From NCBI GenBank assembly GCA_024641555.1, contig JAHECV010000015.1, positions 1 to 31,038 on the forward strand: a stretch of 31,038 bases of DNA, given 5' to 3'. The position numbers and the translations under genes are program-made. Every line of letters begins with the position of its first letter. Positions within the stretch are counted from its first letter, which is position 1. Shown piece after piece: positions 1-8,572 of the stretch. The stretch comes from Candidatus Planktophila sp. Its GTDB lineage: Bacteria; Actinomycetota; Actinomycetes; Nanopelagicales; Nanopelagicaceae. The notes under the pieces are model-generated. The model was not told where the DNA came from and searched no databases. It saw only the letters and a program-made list of their open reading frames with translations.

Positions 1-1048
1 GGTTTTCACCCACAACGGTGACGTGACCGACCTTTCGCCCTTTGCGGATCTCCTTCTTATATTGGTGGAACTTCAAGTTGGGATTTCGCGCCATTAAATG
101 AAGGTAAGGACGATACATATCTGTCTTATCGCCGCCCAAGATATTTCCCATAACGGCGAAATCCGTGGTCATTGCTGGATCTCCTAAAGGAAGATCGAGA
201 ATAGCGCGAAGATGTTGTTCAAATTGGCTGGTCTTGGAGCCTTCTATAGTCCAGTGACCTGAGTTGTGGGGACGCATCGCTAATTCATTTATAAATAACT
301 CGCTACCTTTAACAAACATCTCAACCGCCATAACTCCAATGAGTGAGAGTTCATTAGCAATTGATAACGCAAGATGTTGGGCCTTTTCGGCTAGTTCTGG
401 CGAAAGCTTAGGTGCTGGTGAAATTGTACTTGTGCAAATTCCATCTGATTGAACTGTTTGCGTTGGTGCCCAAGTTACTGCCTGACCATGTGCGGATCTT
501 GCAACCATTACCGCAATTTCAAAATCAAATAAGACTAGCTCTTCAATTAATAGTTGCGTTACTTCATTAAGTATTTCATCTAAATCATCGTGGTTCTTGA
601 TCTTCCAAACACCGCGCCCGTCATATCCCCCGCTAATACTCTTGGCTATAAACGGGAACTCAAGCAAATCATCGCCATCGTTGATGACTTTCCATTTTGG
701 CGCTGGAAATGCAGCGAGTCGCTGACGCATTAACGCTTTATTCTGCGAATACTGAAAAGAATCTGATGTTGGAAATACTTTTACCCCAGCAGCCTCTAAG
801 CCTTTGATTACCGCTAATGGAACAAGCTCGTGTTCAAAAGTGACGTAATCACAACGCTTTGAAAATTCTTTGAGCGAGTCAAGATCTCGATAATCGCCAA
901 TTACATGAGGGGCAATTTGCGCGGCGCTATCTTCGGGACTTTCGGCGAAGAGTAAAAGATTTACACCAAGTGCTTGCGCTGGGGCGGCGGTCATCCGCGC
1001 AAGTTGGCCAGCGCCGATGATGCCGACAGTCGGAAAGCGCTTGTTCAC
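1..1048 (-). CDS. purK: PurK, N5-carboxyaminoimidazole ribonucleotide synthase (3' end cut by window edge)
   Basis: Translating the minus strand from a GTG at 1048 gives an uninterrupted frame of 349 codons that runs off the left edge. It opens with a Rossmann-like VGIIGAGQLARM segment typical of the PurK N-terminus. It continues with an ATP-grasp core (FIAKSISGGYDGRGVW at about residues 130-145) and ends in the window near a basic KKEIRKGRKVGHVTV stretch. PurK uses ATP and bicarbonate to carboxylate AIR to N5-CAIR in purine synthesis; PurE then rearranges the product. GTG is preferred because it directly precedes the nucleotide-binding strand and lies only 4 bases after the birA stop; the next ATG would remove the GxGQL loop. 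birA and purK are therefore probably cotranscribed. The family is usually about 370-400 residues, so little is missing. Confidence 0.93.
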   Translation of the reverse strand, partial: MNKRFPTVGIIGAGQLARMTAAPAQALGVNLLLFAESPEDSAAQIAPHVIGDYRDLDSLKEFSKRCDYVTFEHELVPLAVIKGLEAAGVKVFPTSDSFQYSQNKALMRQRLAAFPAPKWKVINDGDDLLEFPFIAKSISGGYDGRGVWKIKNHDDLDEILNEVTQLLIEELVLFDFEIAVMVARSAHGQAVTWAPTQTVQSDGICTSTISPAPKLSPELAEKAQHLALSIANELSLIGVMAVEMFVKGSELFINELAMRPHNSGHWTIEGSKTSQFEQHLRAILDLPLGDPAMTTDFAVMGNILGGDKTDMYRPYLHLMARNPNLKFHQYKKEIRKGRKVGHVTVVGEN

Positions 1049-1052
1049 CCCG

Positions 1053-1811
1053 CTATCGTAGATGAACTACATCTCCCACGTTAACCTCAAAGCCGTCACT
1101 GAGAATAAGCGCGCCTTGTGTAGAAATCGCTTCCGCATCTCCCTCAATTGGATCACGCCCAATAACTTCTACACGCACTTTTTGCCCGATGGTCGCGCTA
1201 ATCTGATGATATTTTTCTATGAAGTTTGTTCCTAACTCCCATTGGTTGAAGATATTTTCGAATTTGTTTAGAAAATTGCTTAGCAAGGAGTTGCGATCTA
1301 AATTTTTTGAATCAGCCAAAGCCAGCGAAATTGCAGTAGAGACTGGTAGTTCGGCTTTATTCATCGCGACATTTAAACCGATTCCAATAATTACTCCATC
1401 GCTAATTTGCTGAGCGAGTAATCCTGCAACCTTTTTTTCGCCAATCAAAATATCGTTAGGCCACTTAAGAGTTACTATCTCAGAAGTATTTTCTGAAATA
1501 ACTTCGTGCATAGCGATAGCCGCAAGAAAAGATAGGAAACTCCAATCACTTTGCACTCGCTTTGGTTTTAGATAAAAGGAAAATAGGAGCGCACTTTGTG
1601 GTGGCGCTTCGAATGTTCTATCAAGGCGACCGCGTCCTGCGCTTTGAAATTCAGCCACAATTAATTCGCCAGATTTGGCTACTGAAGAGTTAACTAACTC
1701 GGCAAGATCGCTCTGCGTTGAAGCAGTGAGATCAACCACGCTTACCCGCCAGTACTGCGAAATTTTTCCGTCGATGATCGACTTATTAAGTGGCGCTCTT
1801 GGCGCATGCAT
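1053..1811 (-). CDS. birA: Biotin--[acetyl-CoA-carboxylase] ligase (BirA, monofunctional)
   Basis: This enzyme activates biotin with ATP and attaches it to the biotin-carrier lysine of acyl-CoA carboxylases, here most obviously AccA encoded at 4191-5909. The sequence shows the ligase core: STQSDL near the N-terminus, the biotinyl-AMP loop SAGRGRLDRTF, KWPNDILIGEKKVAGLL, and IIGIGLNVAM. There is no N-terminal helix-turn-helix repressor domain, so it is a ligase only. The frame extends upstream to an ATG at 1853 (266 residues), but that start would overlap accD on the other strand by 18 bases. I prefer the ATG at 1811 (252 residues), which leaves a 24-base divergent promoter gap. The arrangement birA divergent from accD, with purK behind birA, matches Mycobacterium tuberculosis (birA Rv3279c, accD5 Rv3280). 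Confidence 0.92.
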   Translation of the reverse strand: MHAPRAPLNKSIIDGKISQYWRVSVVDLTASTQSDLAELVNSSVAKSGELIVAEFQSAGRGRLDRTFEAPPQSALLFSFYLKPKRVQSDWSFLSFLAAIAMHEVISENTSEIVTLKWPNDILIGEKKVAGLLAQQISDGVIIGIGLNVAMNKAELPVSTAISLALADSKNLDRNSLLSNFLNKFENIFNQWELGTNFIEKYHQISATIGQKVRVEVIGRDPIEGDAEAISTQGALILSDGFEVNVGDVVHLR

Positions 1812-1823
1812 GCCCACGACTAG

Positions 1824-1830
1824 TACCGTA
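1824..1830. promoter_or_regulatory. Putative symmetric -10 element shared by accD and birA
   Basis: TACCGT (1824-1829, plus strand) fits the actinobacterial TANNNT -10 box. It stops six bases before the accD ATG, which puts the expected transcription start on the ATG itself. The same bases read on the minus strand give TACGGT (1830-1825), also TANNNT, 13 bases before the preferred birA ATG at 1811. The only -35-like match on the plus strand is TTGGCG at 1799-1804, with a long 19-base spacer. No -35 was seen for birA. This is inference from motif and spacing. Confidence 0.4.
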
Positions 1831-1835
1831 GAGCC

Positions 1836-3407
1836 ATGAGCCCAGATCTGCATACAACTTCAGGAAAAATTGAAGATCTCCGACTTCGTGTCGAGGAAGC
1901 GGTGCACGCCGGTTCGGCCCGCGCCGTAGAGAAGCAACACGCAAAGGGAAAGTTAACTGCCCGCGAACGTATTGATCTACTAGTTGATGCAGATTCTTTT
2001 ACAGAGATCGACGAGTTCGCTCGCCATCGCTCTACTCAATTCGGCATGGAGAAGAACCGCCCATACGGAGATGGCGTTGTTATTGGAACAGCGACAGTCG
2101 ATGGTCGACCAATTGCCCTTTACTCACAAGATTTCACAGTTATGGGCGGCAGCCTAGGTGAAGTCCATGCTGAAAAAATTGTGAAGATCGCCGAGTTCGC
2201 ACTTAAGAGCGGAATTCCTTTAATCGGAATCAACGATTCGGGTGGAGCTCGTATTCAAGAGGGCGTTGCCTCACTAAATGGTTACGGAAAAATATTCCGT
2301 TTAAATACACGTTCATCTGGAGTTATTCCGCAGATCTCCCTGATTCTTGGTCCTTGTGCGGGCGGATCTGCCTATTCACCCGCTCTCACCGACTTCACCG
2401 TTATGGTTAATGAAACATCGCATATGTTTATTACCGGTCCAGATGTAATAAAGACGGTTACTGGCGAAGATGTTGGAATGGAAGAACTTGGCGGAGGACT
2501 TACTCACAATACCCGCTCTGGAAACGCGCATTACCTTGCTGATAGCGAAGCAGATGCCATTGACTACGTCAAAGCGCTACTTTCTTATCTGCCATCGAAC
2601 AATATGGACGGTTCCCCGCATCTTCCACCAACTCAAAATCTAGATCAAACTCCAGAAGATGCTGCACTCGATAATTTAATTCCAGATAGCCCTAACCAGC
2701 CTTACGATATGAAAACGTTGATAACCACCTTGGTGGATGAAGGCGAATTCCTAGAAGTCCATGCCTTGTATGCGCCAAATATCATCGTTGGGTTTGCGCG
2801 CATTGAAGGCGAATCAGTCGGAATTATTGCTAACCAGCCTTCGCAATTGGCTGGAACTTTAGATATTAATTCCAGCGAAAAGGCGGCTCGATTCTTACGT
2901 TTCTGTGATGCCTTCAATATCCCAATTCTCACCTTGGTAGATGTTCCAGGATTCTTACCTGGTACCGAACAAGAATGGAATGGAATTATTCGGCGCGGAG
3001 CAAAATTACTTTACGCATATGCCGAAGCTTCTGTTCCGCTAGTAACGCTAATTACTCGCAAGGCATATGGCGGAGCATTCATAGTTATGGGATCAAAGTA
3101 CCTAGGAAGCGATATCAACTTTGCGTGGCCAAGTGCTGAAATTGCAGTTATGGGTGCACAAGGCGCGGTAAATATTTTGTATCGCAAGGAGATCGCTGAT
3201 GCCAAGGATCCCGAAAAGGTTCGCGCAGAACTAGTCTCGGATTACACCGAAACGCTTTCAAATCCATATGCTGCAGCAGAGCGCGGAACAATCGATAGCG
3301 TAATTGAACCCCACCAATCTCGCGCATATATCACTAAAGCTTTCCGTACACTAAAAACCAAGCGCGATGTTTTGCCGGCACGTAAACATGGAAATATTCC
3401 ACTGTAA
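1836..3407 (+). CDS. accD: Acyl-CoA carboxylase beta subunit (carboxyltransferase)
   Basis: This subunit transfers the carboxyl group from carboxybiotin to an acyl-CoA, giving malonyl-CoA or methylmalonyl-CoA. The 523 residues match the AccD5/PccB type. The N-terminal part has [25 protein letters not shown], then [10 protein letters not shown] and [12 protein letters not shown] in the first crotonase-fold half. The second half has [35 protein letters not shown] and [19 protein letters not shown], and the protein ends RKHGNIPL. Residue 416, in GGAFIVM, is isoleucine. In the Streptomyces enzymes this position helps set acyl-chain preference (Asp in PccB, Ile in AccB). The stop shares one base with the accE start. 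The ATG at 1836 follows a TANNNT box by six bases, which suggests a leaderless message. Confidence 0.95.
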   Translation: MSPDLHTTSGKIEDLRLRVEEAVHAGSARAVEKQHAKGKLTARERIDLLVDADSFTEIDEFARHRSTQFGMEKNRPYGDGVVIGTATVDGRPIALYSQDFTVMGGSLGEVHAEKIVKIAEFALKSGIPLIGINDSGGARIQEGVASLNGYGKIFRLNTRSSGVIPQISLILGPCAGGSAYSPALTDFTVMVNETSHMFITGPDVIKTVTGEDVGMEELGGGLTHNTRSGNAHYLADSEADAIDYVKALLSYLPSNNMDGSPHLPPTQNLDQTPEDAALDNLIPDSPNQPYDMKTLITTLVDEGEFLEVHALYAPNIIVGFARIEGESVGIIANQPSQLAGTLDINSSEKAARFLRFCDAFNIPILTLVDVPGFLPGTEQEWNGIIRRGAKLLYAYAEASVPLVTLITRKAYGGAFIVMGSKYLGSDINFAWPSAEIAVMGAQGAVNILYRKEIADAKDPEKVRAELVSDYTETLSNPYAAAERGTIDSVIEPHQSRAYITKAFRTLKTKRDVLPARKHGNIPL

Positions 3408-3592
3408 TGAAATTTACGATCACATCTGGCAAGCCAACTGATGAGGAATTGCTCGCTCTAAAGGCGGCAATCGATCACCACAAGATGCAGAACTTGGTGC
3501 CGGTAATCAAGCGCAGCGTCTTTGGGCTACCTCAACTACGCCAGCCACTTCCCCACCAAATAACCTTTGGCGCTCGTAGAAAATCTAACTAA
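3407..3592 (+). CDS. accE: Acyl-CoA carboxylase epsilon subunit
   Basis: This is a 61-residue protein between the beta subunit and maf. It begins KFTITSGKPTDEELLALKAAI, the conserved opening of the small actinobacterial epsilon subunit (ACC_epsilon family), and ends in a proline-rich, basic tail (PQLRQPLPHQITFGARRKSN). In characterised actinobacterial complexes the epsilon subunit binds the beta hexamer and raises carboxylase activity. The tryptophans usual in the C-terminal part of the family are missing; phenylalanines stand near those places. Both ends share single bases with neighbours (TAATG), so translation is probably coupled to accD and maf. The identification rests on the N-terminal motif, the size and the position. 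Confidence 0.85.
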   Translation: MKFTITSGKPTDEELLALKAAIDHHKMQNLVPVIKRSVFGLPQLRQPLPHQITFGARRKSN

Positions 3593-4194
3593 TGCCAAAG
3601 ATAGTTCTCGCCTCACAATCAACTTCGCGGCGTCGCCTTCTCGAAAGCGCTGGTCTCAAGCCCACAATTATCGTGAGTAACGTTGATGAAGAAACCGAAT
3701 TCTTCAACGCCATGACGCCTAGCGATATGGTTATAGCCTTGGCAGTTACTAAAGCGCATACGGTTCGCGAACAAATCGATTACCCCGCGCTGATTATTGG
3801 TTGCGATTCAACTTTTGATGTAGATGGAACTTCATTTGGAAAACCCGGGACTCCCGCTATCGCTCGCGAACGTGCCAAAGTAATTAGTGGTCGATCCGGG
3901 CTACTTCATACAGGGCATTGCATTATCGATACCGCTCAAGGTCGTGAAATCGCAGATCGCGTTACGACAAAGGTAACTTTCTCTGAAATGACGGACCAGG
4001 AAATTGAAGATTACATCGCCTCTGAAGAACCACTTCATGTGGCCGGGGGTTTTACTCTCGATGGCTTTGGTTCGCCATTTATTCCAATTATTGAAGGCGA
4101 TTACACAAACGTTGTCGGAATTTCAATGCCTTTTCTACGTTCAGCAATGTCACAACTTGGCTATTCTTGGCCAGAAGTTAAGGAGATGCGATGA
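3592..4194 (+). CDS. maf: Maf-family nucleoside triphosphate pyrophosphatase
   Basis: Maf proteins hydrolyse non-canonical or modified nucleoside triphosphates to monophosphates. The 200-residue protein has the family start [19 protein letters not shown] with its Ser/Arg-Arg nucleotide-binding segment. The catalytic aspartate region is [10 protein letters not shown], followed by FGKPGTP and the ISGRSG...HTGH segment. The C-terminal part carries [18 protein letters not shown], matching the family end. The start shares one base with the accE stop and its TGA overlaps the accA ATG by four bases. maf inside an accD-accE-accA cluster is a conserved actinobacterial arrangement; no functional link to carboxylation is needed to explain it. 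Confidence 0.93.
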   Translation: MPKIVLASQSTSRRRLLESAGLKPTIIVSNVDEETEFFNAMTPSDMVIALAVTKAHTVREQIDYPALIIGCDSTFDVDGTSFGKPGTPAIARERAKVISGRSGLLHTGHCIIDTAQGREIADRVTTKVTFSEMTDQEIEDYIASEEPLHVAGGFTLDGFGSPFIPIIEGDYTNVVGISMPFLRSAMSQLGYSWPEVKEMR

Positions 4195-5909
4195 AGCGCG
4201 TTCTGATTGCAAATCGCGGCGAAATTGCGGTCCGCGTCATTCGCGCTTGCCGCGATCACGGCATCGAAAGCGTTGCGATTTATTCTGATGAAGATCGAGA
4301 TGCAATCCACACGAAGAGCGCAGATTTTGCATTCTCGTTAAATGGAGTTACCGCCACTCAAACATATTTAGATATTGCAAAAATTATTGCACTTGCCAAA
4401 GAATCAGGAGCAGATGCCGTTCACCCAGGTTATGGATTCTTATCCGAACGCGCAGATTTTGCCCAGGCGGTAATCGATGCGGGTTTAACTTGGATCGGTC
4501 CACCGCCTGCAGCAATTAGCGCACTCGGTGACAAGGTATCTGCCCGACGAATCGCTGCAAAAGCGGGAGCTCCACTAGTTGCAGGAACAAAAGATCCAGT
4601 AGCGGGCGCGGATGAAGTAATTGCCTTCGCAAAAGAACACGGCCTGCCAGTTGCGATTAAGGCTGCCTTTGGTGGCGGCGGACGTGGTCTAAAAGTTGCA
4701 CGAACCATGGAGGAAATTCCCGAGCTATTTGCCTCCGCGGTGCGCGAAGCGATCGCTGGGTTTGGCCGCGGTGAATGCTTTGTCGAACGCTATTTAGATA
4801 AGCCCCGCCATGTGGAAACCCAAGTTTTAGTTGACCAGCATGGCGATGCTGTAGTCGTAAGTACACGTGACTGTTCTCTGCAACGCCGCCATCAGAAGTT
4901 AGTTGAAGAAGCTCCGGCTCCATTCTTAACAGATGCGCAAAACGAAGAGCTCTATCGCTCGAGCAAGGCCATCATGAAAGAGGCTGGCTATGTTGGAGCC
5001 GGCACGTGTGAGTTCCTAGTGGGACTCGACGGAACCATCTCTTTCCTTGAAGTAAATACCCGCTTGCAGGTGGAACATCCGGTAAGTGAAGAAGTAACGG
5101 GCATCGATTTAGTTCGCGAACAGTTCCGCATCGCCATGGGCGAAAAACTTGGTTTCACTGATCCTGAAATTCGCGGACATTCACTTGAATTCCGCATCAA
5201 CGGCGAGGATCCGGGTCGCTCATTCTTGCCTGCACCTGGGCGAATCACGCAATGGAATTTACCGACTGGCCCTGGTGTTCGTATCGATGCCGGCTTTAAA
5301 AATGGTGACACCATCGGCGGGAATTTCGATTCACTACTCGCCAAGTTAATTGTTACCGGGGCAACTCGCAAGCAAGCAATCGAACGCGCTCGTCGCGCTC
5401 TCGCAGAATTTGAAGTAGATGGGTTGGCAACCGCAATCCCATTCCATCGCGCAATCTTGGAAGATCCTGCATATACCGAAAACTTTAAGGTCTATACAAG
5501 TTATATTGAAAATGAATTTAAAAACGATATTCCAGCATTTTCGGCAACGCCTGTACCCGTAACCACAAAAATTGCGGCCGAACACTTAGTCGCTGAAGTA
5601 AATGGCAAGCGCTTTGAAGTAAAACTGCACACTCCAGAGCCAGTTGGGAAGCGCCATCGCGTTAAGCAATCAAAAGTTGGGGGCGCAAGCGGTTCTGGTC
5701 TTTCAAGTCCGATGCAAGGTACGGTTGTCAAGGTTGCTGTTGCCGAAGGAGCCGAAGTTCAAGCCGGAGATTTAATAATTGTTTTGGAAGCGATGAAGAT
5801 GGAGCAACCTCTAATCGCACACAAATCTGGCAAGGTAGCAAACCTCAAAGCAGTTATTGGTGAGACGGTTTCCAGCGGCACAGTTCTGTGCGACATTCTC
5901 GACGCTTAA
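4191..5909 (+). CDS. accA: Acyl-CoA carboxylase alpha subunit (biotin carboxylase plus biotin carrier)
   Basis: This subunit carboxylates its own biotin with ATP and bicarbonate and passes the carboxybiotin to AccD. The biotin carboxylase domain covers about residues 1-445. It opens [17 protein letters not shown], carries the ATP-grasp glycine loop [10 protein letters not shown], and has the catalytic segment [23 protein letters not shown] linker leads to a C-terminal biotin carrier domain of about 70 residues. The biotinylation site is EAMKME, with Lys536 as acceptor. The length of 572 residues is normal for the actinobacterial AccA3 type. The gene overlaps maf by four bases and closes the operon. 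No clear hairpin terminator follows; the 58 bases to the next gene hold its promoter. Confidence 0.96.
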   Translation: MKRVLIANRGEIAVRVIRACRDHGIESVAIYSDEDRDAIHTKSADFAFSLNGVTATQTYLDIAKIIALAKESGADAVHPGYGFLSERADFAQAVIDAGLTWIGPPPAAISALGDKVSARRIAAKAGAPLVAGTKDPVAGADEVIAFAKEHGLPVAIKAAFGGGGRGLKVARTMEEIPELFASAVREAIAGFGRGECFVERYLDKPRHVETQVLVDQHGDAVVVSTRDCSLQRRHQKLVEEAPAPFLTDAQNEELYRSSKAIMKEAGYVGAGTCEFLVGLDGTISFLEVNTRLQVEHPVSEEVTGIDLVREQFRIAMGEKLGFTDPEIRGHSLEFRINGEDPGRSFLPAPGRITQWNLPTGPGVRIDAGFKNGDTIGGNFDSLLAKLIVTGATRKQAIERARRALAEFEVDGLATAIPFHRAILEDPAYTENFKVYTSYIENEFKNDIPAFSATPVPVTTKIAAEHLVAEVNGKRFEVKLHTPEPVGKRHRVKQSKVGGASGSGLSSPMQGTVVKVAVAEGAEVQAGDLIIVLEAMKMEQPLIAHKSGKVANLKAVIGETVSSGTVLCDILDA

Positions 5910-5938
5910 CCTCTCGAATTACCTAAACTTAACCGCAA

Positions 5939-5967
5939 TTCACAAGTCGATTTAATCAAGTTAGGCT
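5939..5967 (+). promoter_or_regulatory. Promoter of the deoxynucleoside operon (TTCACA, 17 bases, TAGGCT)
   Basis: TTCACA at 5939-5944 matches TTGACA in five of six positions. TAGGCT at 5962-5967 fits the TANNNT -10 box, and the spacer is exactly 17 bases. Six bases separate the -10 box from the ATG at 5974, so transcription would begin on that ATG, giving a leaderless mRNA. No Shine-Dalgarno sequence is present, in agreement. Confidence 0.65.
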
Positions 5968-5973
5968 GTGTCT

Positions 5974-7605
5974 ATGAACGCGCAGCTCTTGGCAGAAGTC
6001 CAAGCTTGGATCGCCGATGATCCTGATCCCAAGACCGCCGCGGAGTTATCGAAACTTATTGAATTAGGCGATGAAACGACTTTAAGAAAGCACTTTGCGG
6101 GATTTCTCCAATTTGGAACTGCCGGTCTTCGTGGCCCGATCGGTCCTGGTCCTTCCTGTATGAATCGAGCTGTAGTTGGCCGCACCGCAGCAGGACTTGT
6201 CGCTTATATGAAAGAGCGCGGCATGAACCGCGTAGTCATAGGGCGAGATGCGCGTTATGGATCTGAGGATTTCACTGAAGAATCTGCCCAGATTTTTTCG
6301 GGCGCGGGATTTGAAGTTTTTGTACTGCCTAGGCCGTTACCAACTCCAGTATTGGCATTTGCAACTCATGATTTGAAATGTGATGTTGGAGTAATGGTCA
6401 CTGCCAGCCACAACCCACCGCAAGATAATGGCTACAAGGTTTACATCGGGCCAACCGCCGATGGCATCGATTACGCTGCATCACAAATTATCAATCCAAC
6501 TGATGGTTTTATCGCGCAGGCGATATCTGAAGTGAAATCTCTTGCTGACCAGGCAAGAGGATCAACTTGGACAGTCCTAGATGACTCTGTAGTAGATAAA
6601 TACATAGCGCGCACTGCCGAACTCGCGCCACGTCCCGGTTCTCTGAAGATCGTTTACACCGCGATGCATGGCGTTGGTACTGAAACTTTAGAAAAGTCAT
6701 TCGCAAAGGCTGGTTTTCCTAAATTAATTTTAGTAACTGAACAAGCACAACCAGATCCAGATTTTCCAACTGTGGCATTTCCCAATCCCGAAGAGCCCGG
6801 CGCAATCGATTTAGCGCTAGCAAAGGCTCGTGAGGTTGGAGCTGATTTAGTTATTGCAAATGATCCCGATGCCGACCGCTGCGCTGCAGCAGTGAATGAT
6901 CCAAATGGTGGTTGGCGTATGTTGCGCGGTGATGAACTTGGCGTAATTTTCGGAGAGTGGATTGCGCGCTCGATGGCTGCGGATGGCTCAAAGACTGGCG
7001 CTTTTGGAAACTCCATAGTTTCATCATCGGCGCTGCGCAAAATTGCCGCGCACTACGTCATTGACTTTAAAGAGGTCTTAACAGGCTTTAAATGGTTGGC
7101 TAAGATCGAGGATCTAGCTTTTGGATATGAAGAAGCGATCGGTTATGCCGTTGATTCTGAAACGGTCAACGATAAAGATGGCGTTTCTGCAGCGCTTTTC
7201 TTGGCGCAGATAGCAACTGATCTAAGCGTGCAAGGTAAAACCTTGGTTGATTTATTAAACGAAATTTGGGAGCGCCATGGCTTCCATGGCACCGAACAGA
7301 TTTCGATTCGCGTTAGCGAAATGTCCCGTATAACTGAGTTATTAGCTGGACTTCGCAAAAACCCACCAGCAGAAATTGCCGGACGTTCGGTATCTTCGAT
7401 TGAAGATTTAGCAGCGCCTACCGACGGTTTGCCACCTACCGACGGTTTACGGATCTGGCTAGATGGCGGAATCCGCATAATTATTCGACCAAGCGGCACT
7501 GAGGCTAAGATGAAGTGTTACATCGAAGTGATTACCAAAGATGCGCACTCTGCTAACGCTTTGCTTGACCAGTTACGCCAACCACTTAAGGATTTTCTCT
7601 CATGA
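5974..7605 (+). CDS. pmmB: Alpha-D-phosphohexomutase family enzyme, probable phosphopentomutase
   Basis: The 543-residue protein has all landmarks of the family. The phosphoserine loop is TASHNPPQDNGYKVY (Ser145), the metal loop is DPDADR (297-302), and the sugar-binding loop is GYEEAIGY. The C-terminal phosphate-binding loop RPSGTEAK has Ala where Pro is usual. The length fits the PGM2/phosphopentomutase branch (about 550) better than ManB phosphomannomutases (about 450). Its partner genes are deoC in the same operon and deoA opposite, so I infer conversion of (deoxy)ribose-1-phosphate to the 5-phosphate. A GTG at 5968 is also in frame; I chose the ATG at 5974 because of its promoter spacing. 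Residues near 482-493 contain a tandem PTDGL repeat from an 18-base duplication. The stop overlaps deoC by four bases. Confidence 0.88.
   Translation: MNAQLLAEVQAWIADDPDPKTAAELSKLIELGDETTLRKHFAGFLQFGTAGLRGPIGPGPSCMNRAVVGRTAAGLVAYMKERGMNRVVIGRDARYGSEDFTEESAQIFSGAGFEVFVLPRPLPTPVLAFATHDLKCDVGVMVTASHNPPQDNGYKVYIGPTADGIDYAASQIINPTDGFIAQAISEVKSLADQARGSTWTVLDDSVVDKYIARTAELAPRPGSLKIVYTAMHGVGTETLEKSFAKAGFPKLILVTEQAQPDPDFPTVAFPNPEEPGAIDLALAKAREVGADLVIANDPDADRCAAAVNDPNGGWRMLRGDELGVIFGEWIARSMAADGSKTGAFGNSIVSSSALRKIAAHYVIDFKEVLTGFKWLAKIEDLAFGYEEAIGYAVDSETVNDKDGVSAALFLAQIATDLSVQGKTLVDLLNEIWERHGFHGTEQISIRVSEMSRITELLAGLRKNPPAEIAGRSVSSIEDLAAPTDGLPPTDGLRIWLDGGIRIIIRPSGTEAKMKCYIEVITKDAHSANALLDQLRQPLKDFLS
7417..7448 (+). 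repeat. 18-base-period tandem direct repeat inside the phosphomutase gene
   Basis: CCTACCGACGGTTT occurs at 7417-7430 and again at 7435-7448, exactly 18 bases apart and in frame. It encodes two PTDGL units just before the phosphate-binding loop. Only one such unit is expected in the family as I remember it, so this looks like a recent in-frame six-codon duplication. Confidence 0.75.
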
Positions 7606-8549
7606 ACTTCTACGGAATAGTCGATGGCAGTGAAGGTTCGTTAAAAAACTTTCTCTCACAACTTCCTGGAGTAGATCAAGTCGGCGCTGAAGCTCGAGCA
7701 GCGATGCTAGCTACTCGCAGCATTAAGACAACCAGCAAGCGTTGGGCGATTGACACCGCTATATCAATGGTTGATTTAACAACTTTGGAAGGTGCTGATA
7801 CACCTGGAAAAGTTCGGGCGCTTTGTACTAAAGCAGTACGCCCTGATCCAAGTGACTTAACAATTCCGAGTGTTGGTGCAGTTTGTGTTTACAACGATAT
7901 GGTTGCAATTGCTCGTACACATTTAGATGCGATTGGTGGAAAACACGTTCCTGTTGCTGCCGTTTCCACCGCTTTCCCGTCAGGGCGCGCCTCAATGGAG
8001 GTAAAGATTCAAGATACCCAAGATGCGATCGATGCCGGCGCTGCCGAAATTGATATGGTCATCGACCGTGGTGCTTTCTTATCTGGCCAATTTGGCCTGG
8101 TTTTTGATGAGATCGTAAAGATTCGTGAAGTCTGCGGTGATCGCGCTCATCTCAAAGTTATCTTTGAAACTGGCGAGCTAGTTACCTACGACAATGTTCG
8201 CAAGGCCTCATATTTAGCGATGTTGGCTGGGGCTGACTTCATCAAGACATCTACCGGAAAAGTAGCGCCTGCTGCTACTCCCCCAGTTGTTCTTGTGATG
8301 TTAGAGGCGGTCCGTGATTTCTATGCGATGACCAATCGACGTATCGGCGTTAAGCCCGCTGGCGGAATTAGAAATACTAAAGATGCGATCAAACAGTTGG
8401 TTCTTGTTAATGAAACCGCTGGTGCAGAATGGCTAACCCCCGAATTTTTCCGAATCGGTGCCAGCGCACTTTTGAACGATCTGCTGATGCAACGCATGAA
8501 AATGGATGATGGCTACTACGCTAGCCCTAACTACGTAACGATCGATTAA
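7602..8549 (+). CDS. deoC: Deoxyribose-phosphate aldolase
   Basis: DeoC splits 2-deoxyribose-5-phosphate into glyceraldehyde-3-phosphate and acetaldehyde. The Schiff-base lysine is Lys215 in DFIKTSTGKVAP, and the second conserved lysine is Lys251 in VKPAGGIR. At 315 residues it is longer than the roughly 220-260-residue E. coli-type enzyme. The extra length is an N-terminal region of about 50 residues and a short C-terminal tail, as in the longer DERA forms. The ATG overlaps the phosphomutase TGA by four bases, so translation is probably coupled. The product acetaldehyde is reactive, which explains the aldehyde dehydrogenase encoded 23 bases downstream. Confidence 0.95.
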   Translation: MNFYGIVDGSEGSLKNFLSQLPGVDQVGAEARAAMLATRSIKTTSKRWAIDTAISMVDLTTLEGADTPGKVRALCTKAVRPDPSDLTIPSVGAVCVYNDMVAIARTHLDAIGGKHVPVAAVSTAFPSGRASMEVKIQDTQDAIDAGAAEIDMVIDRGAFLSGQFGLVFDEIVKIREVCGDRAHLKVIFETGELVTYDNVRKASYLAMLAGADFIKTSTGKVAPAATPPVVLVMLEAVRDFYAMTNRRIGVKPAGGIRNTKDAIKQLVLVNETAGAEWLTPEFFRIGASALLNDLLMQRMKMDDGYYASPNYVTID

Positions 8550-8572
8550 GAGAAGGCGCCCAAGGAACTGTC

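Noticed and set aside
264..452. 62-codon plus-strand frame near the left edge
   Set aside because: It is antisense to purK, whose minus-strand translation is continuous and matches its family.
1812..1853. Longer start for birA at 1853
   Set aside because: It would overlap accD on the opposite strand and cover the apparent promoter; the extra 14 residues match no ligase feature. It cannot be fully excluded.
4430..5731. Several open frames of 76-127 codons opposite accA
   Set aside because: All are antisense to the complete, motif-rich accA gene, and their compositions are what its mirror frames would give.
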